Assembly: GCA_937868485.1 (NCBI GenBank)
Contig: CALMML010000160.1
Location: 1-45,190 of the forward strand
DNA length: 45,190 nucleotides
Origin: an uncultured Myxococcales bacterium
GTDB lineage: Bacteria; Myxococcota_A; Polyangia; Palsa-1104; JAEUJZ01
Direction of reading: 5' to 3'
Below the pieces are notes generated by a model. The model was not told the DNA's origin and did no database searches. It saw only the letters and a list, made by a program, of their open reading frames with translations. Position 1 is the stretch's first letter, and every line of letters begins with the position of its first letter. The translations under genes were made by a program, and so were the position numbers. Below, one piece after another: positions 44,011 to 45,190 of the stretch.

Positions 44011-45190
44011 ATGTCGACGACAACGCCAAGACTTCGCTCCGATCTGCGCAGTGAACCCGTCGAGGACGCGCAGGGTGTGCTCTATTTTGATGTGAGCGAC
44101 CCAAAGAGTGGCGGGGTCCTGCGTCTGTTCGACTTCGAGTGGCTGCTGGCTCAAAAGTTCGACGGCCAGCGCGGCTTCGATGAGATCGCGCGCGTGGCCG
44201 AAAAAGAGCTGAGCCTCACCACGACGAGCGACGACATCAAGGTCTACGCCGAGCGGCTCGGACAGCTGGGTCTGTTTGAAGGCGTCGCATCGCAGCCAGG
44301 CAAGCTTCCGGGCTCGCTGATGGCGACGGCTTATCTACAGGCTGCGGGTCTTGCCGCCCGAGTCGATGTGGTTCCGTACACTGGCAAGTCGGCTGCGGCG
44401 GCTGTCGAAGCGCCTGCAAAGCCCGTCGAAAAGCCTGTGGCTCCGGTCACTCCGGCAAAGGCGCCAGAGGCAAGGCCGGTCGAAGTCAAGCCGGTCGAGG
44501 TCAAGCCGGTCGAGCCCGCTGTCGCGAAGCCCACGCCGCCGGTCACTCCGGTCAAGCCAGTCGAGCCAGCACCGGTCAAGCCAATCGAGCCGCCTGCCGC
44601 GATCAAGCCGATCGATCCCGTGCGACGGACGCCCGCTCGCGACGACGACGATCGGATGGGACAGCCGGTTCTGACGCTGCGCCCACCGACGCGAACGACC
44701 ACCGAGCCAGCGGCAGCCAAGCCCGCCCTGAGCGAGCCGCCGGTCAAGCCGATTCCTCCGATCAAGTCCACGCCGCCCATCGAGACGGTTGCTGCCGCTG
44801 CGCAGCCGCCCCGATCGAACCTGCTGGAAGCGCTGGAGTCGCTGCCGCCGCCGGTGGAAGACGCCGAAGTGCCCGCGACGCCCGCCAAGGTGGAGCTGCC
44901 TGCGTCGGTGACGGAGTCGCCCAGCTCGCTGCTGGAAGAAGTGATGGCTGCGACCAAGCCCGAGCCGGTGGTCGAGCCCAAGAAAGCGCCGGTGGTTCCG
45001 ATCGAGGTCGAGCTGCCGCCAAAGCCGGTCGAGACGCCAGCGCCGGTGGAAACAGCAAAGCCCGTCGAAGCGCCAAAGCCTGTCGAAGCGCCAAAGCCTG
45101 TCGAAGCGCCAAAGCCCGTCGAAGCGCCAAAGCCCGTCGAAGCGCCAAAGGCTGTGACGAAGCCGGTCGAGCCGCCCAAGGCCGTCGAAG
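44011..45190 (+). CDS. PqqD-like N-terminal domain with long Pro/Val/Glu/Ala/Lys tail (3' end outside window)
   Basis: ATG 44011, two bases after mglA, opens a frame that runs off the right edge (393 residues visible). The first ~95 residues (VLYFDVSDPKSGGVLRLFDFEWLLAQKFDGQRGFDEIARVAEKE) look like a PqqD-type winged helix, found at the N-termini of HlyD-like and related myxobacterial proteins. Then a long low-complexity region of APVK/PVEAPK repeats begins near residue 130, likely a flexible linker. What lies beyond is unseen; a transport or secretion domain is plausible. The tight spacing suggests cotranscription with mglA. Confidence 0.6.
   Translation, partial: MSTTTPRLRSDLRSEPVEDAQGVLYFDVSDPKSGGVLRLFDFEWLLAQKFDGQRGFDEIARVAEKELSLTTTSDDIKVYAERLGQLGLFEGVASQPGKLPGSLMATAYLQAAGLAARVDVVPYTGKSAAAAVEAPAKPVEKPVAPVTPAKAPEARPVEVKPVEVKPVEPAVAKPTPPVTPVKPVEPAPVKPIEPPAAIKPIDPVRRTPARDDDDRMGQPVLTLRPPTRTTTEPAAAKPALSEPPVKPIPPIKSTPPIETVAAAAQPPRSNLLEALESLPPPVEDAEVPATPAKVELPASVTESPSSLLEEVMAATKPEPVVEPKKAPVVPIEVELPPKPVETPAPVETAKPVEAPKPVEAPKPVEAPKPVEAPKPVEAPKAVTKPVEPPKAVE
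45061..45150 (+). repeat. Five 18-bp tandem repeats encoding PVEAPK
   Basis: Five copies of an 18-base unit (CC[CT]GTCGAAGCGCCAAAG) run head-to-tail at 45061-45150 inside the low-complexity tail. They differ only at one synonymous base. Such near-identity at DNA level suggests recent expansion and possible length variation. Confidence 0.85.

Noticed and set aside
44331-45179. Minus-strand frame with STGFGA repeats resembling a repetitive surface protein
   Set aside because: The repeats are the reverse of the PVEAPK-coding repeats of the plus-strand gene that continues from mglA; no start signals were seen.

Overview
The window looks like chromosomal DNA of a high-GC deltaproteobacterium-type bacterium, most probably a member of the Myxococcota. 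The markers are: an mglB-mglA pair whose MglA product is very close to the Myxococcus gliding-polarity GTPase; a membrane-anchored Ser/Thr kinase with TPR-like repeats; large Cys-rich lipoproteins with C-x4-DC-x2-G-x2-C motifs; a split complex I operon; N-ATPase-type AtpC/AtpI proteins; and eukaryote-like lipid enzymes (squalene/phytoene synthase, steroid 5-alpha-reductase-like protein, acyl-CoA desaturase). This assignment is inference from gene content; no rRNA, tRNA, CRISPR array or insertion sequence was seen.

Layout. 1-5574 (minus): HDAC-like deacylase, RlmI-like rRNA methyltransferase, MatC-like permease, and a Ser/Thr kinase running off the left edge. 5653-7695 (plus): OPT-family transporter. 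7803-14714 (minus): complex I operon nuoA-B-C-D-G-H-I plus a FlK-like hotdog thioesterase, driven by a clear TTGACA/TATATT promoter; nuoE, nuoF and nuoJ-N are not here. 14828-15805 (minus): HEAT-like lipoprotein. 15972-18932 (plus): desaturase, a heme-thiolate (chloroperoxidase-type) peroxidase homologue, and a MacB-type permease. 18934-20287 (minus): apt followed by an isolated atpC-atpI pair. 20332-24928 (minus): lipoprotein, squalene/phytoene synthase, TolC and MacA with 4-bp gene overlaps. 25136-27033 (minus): two glycosyltransferases. 27115-28164 (minus) and 28217-28990 (plus): BMP-type binding protein divergent from the 5-alpha-reductase-like protein, with a 14-bp palindrome between them. 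29166-29798 (plus): SdpI-like protein. 29832-31580 (minus): ribosomal protein S1. 31676-31816 (plus): a small protein behind a near-perfect Shine-Dalgarno. 32093-35631 (plus): RsbR-like PAS/STAS protein and a SulP-STAS-cNMP fusion. 35762-41979 (plus): two large secreted lipoproteins. 41995-44008 (plus): recR, mglB, mglA. 44011 to the right edge: PqqD-like protein with a long Pro/Val/Glu/Ala/Lys tail.

How the parts may work together. Complex I core subunits are made from one operon and need partners encoded elsewhere. The isoprenoid synthase is translationally linked to a TolC/MacA export pair, which suggests export or envelope placement of an isoprenoid lipid. MglB is the expected GAP for MglA, and their separation by an inverted-repeat-rich spacer suggests separate control of the two levels. 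Several genes have a -10-like hexamer 6-8 nt before the start codon, which suggests that leaderless transcripts are common in this genome.

Most long open frames on the opposite strand of these genes are composition artefacts and were left out.
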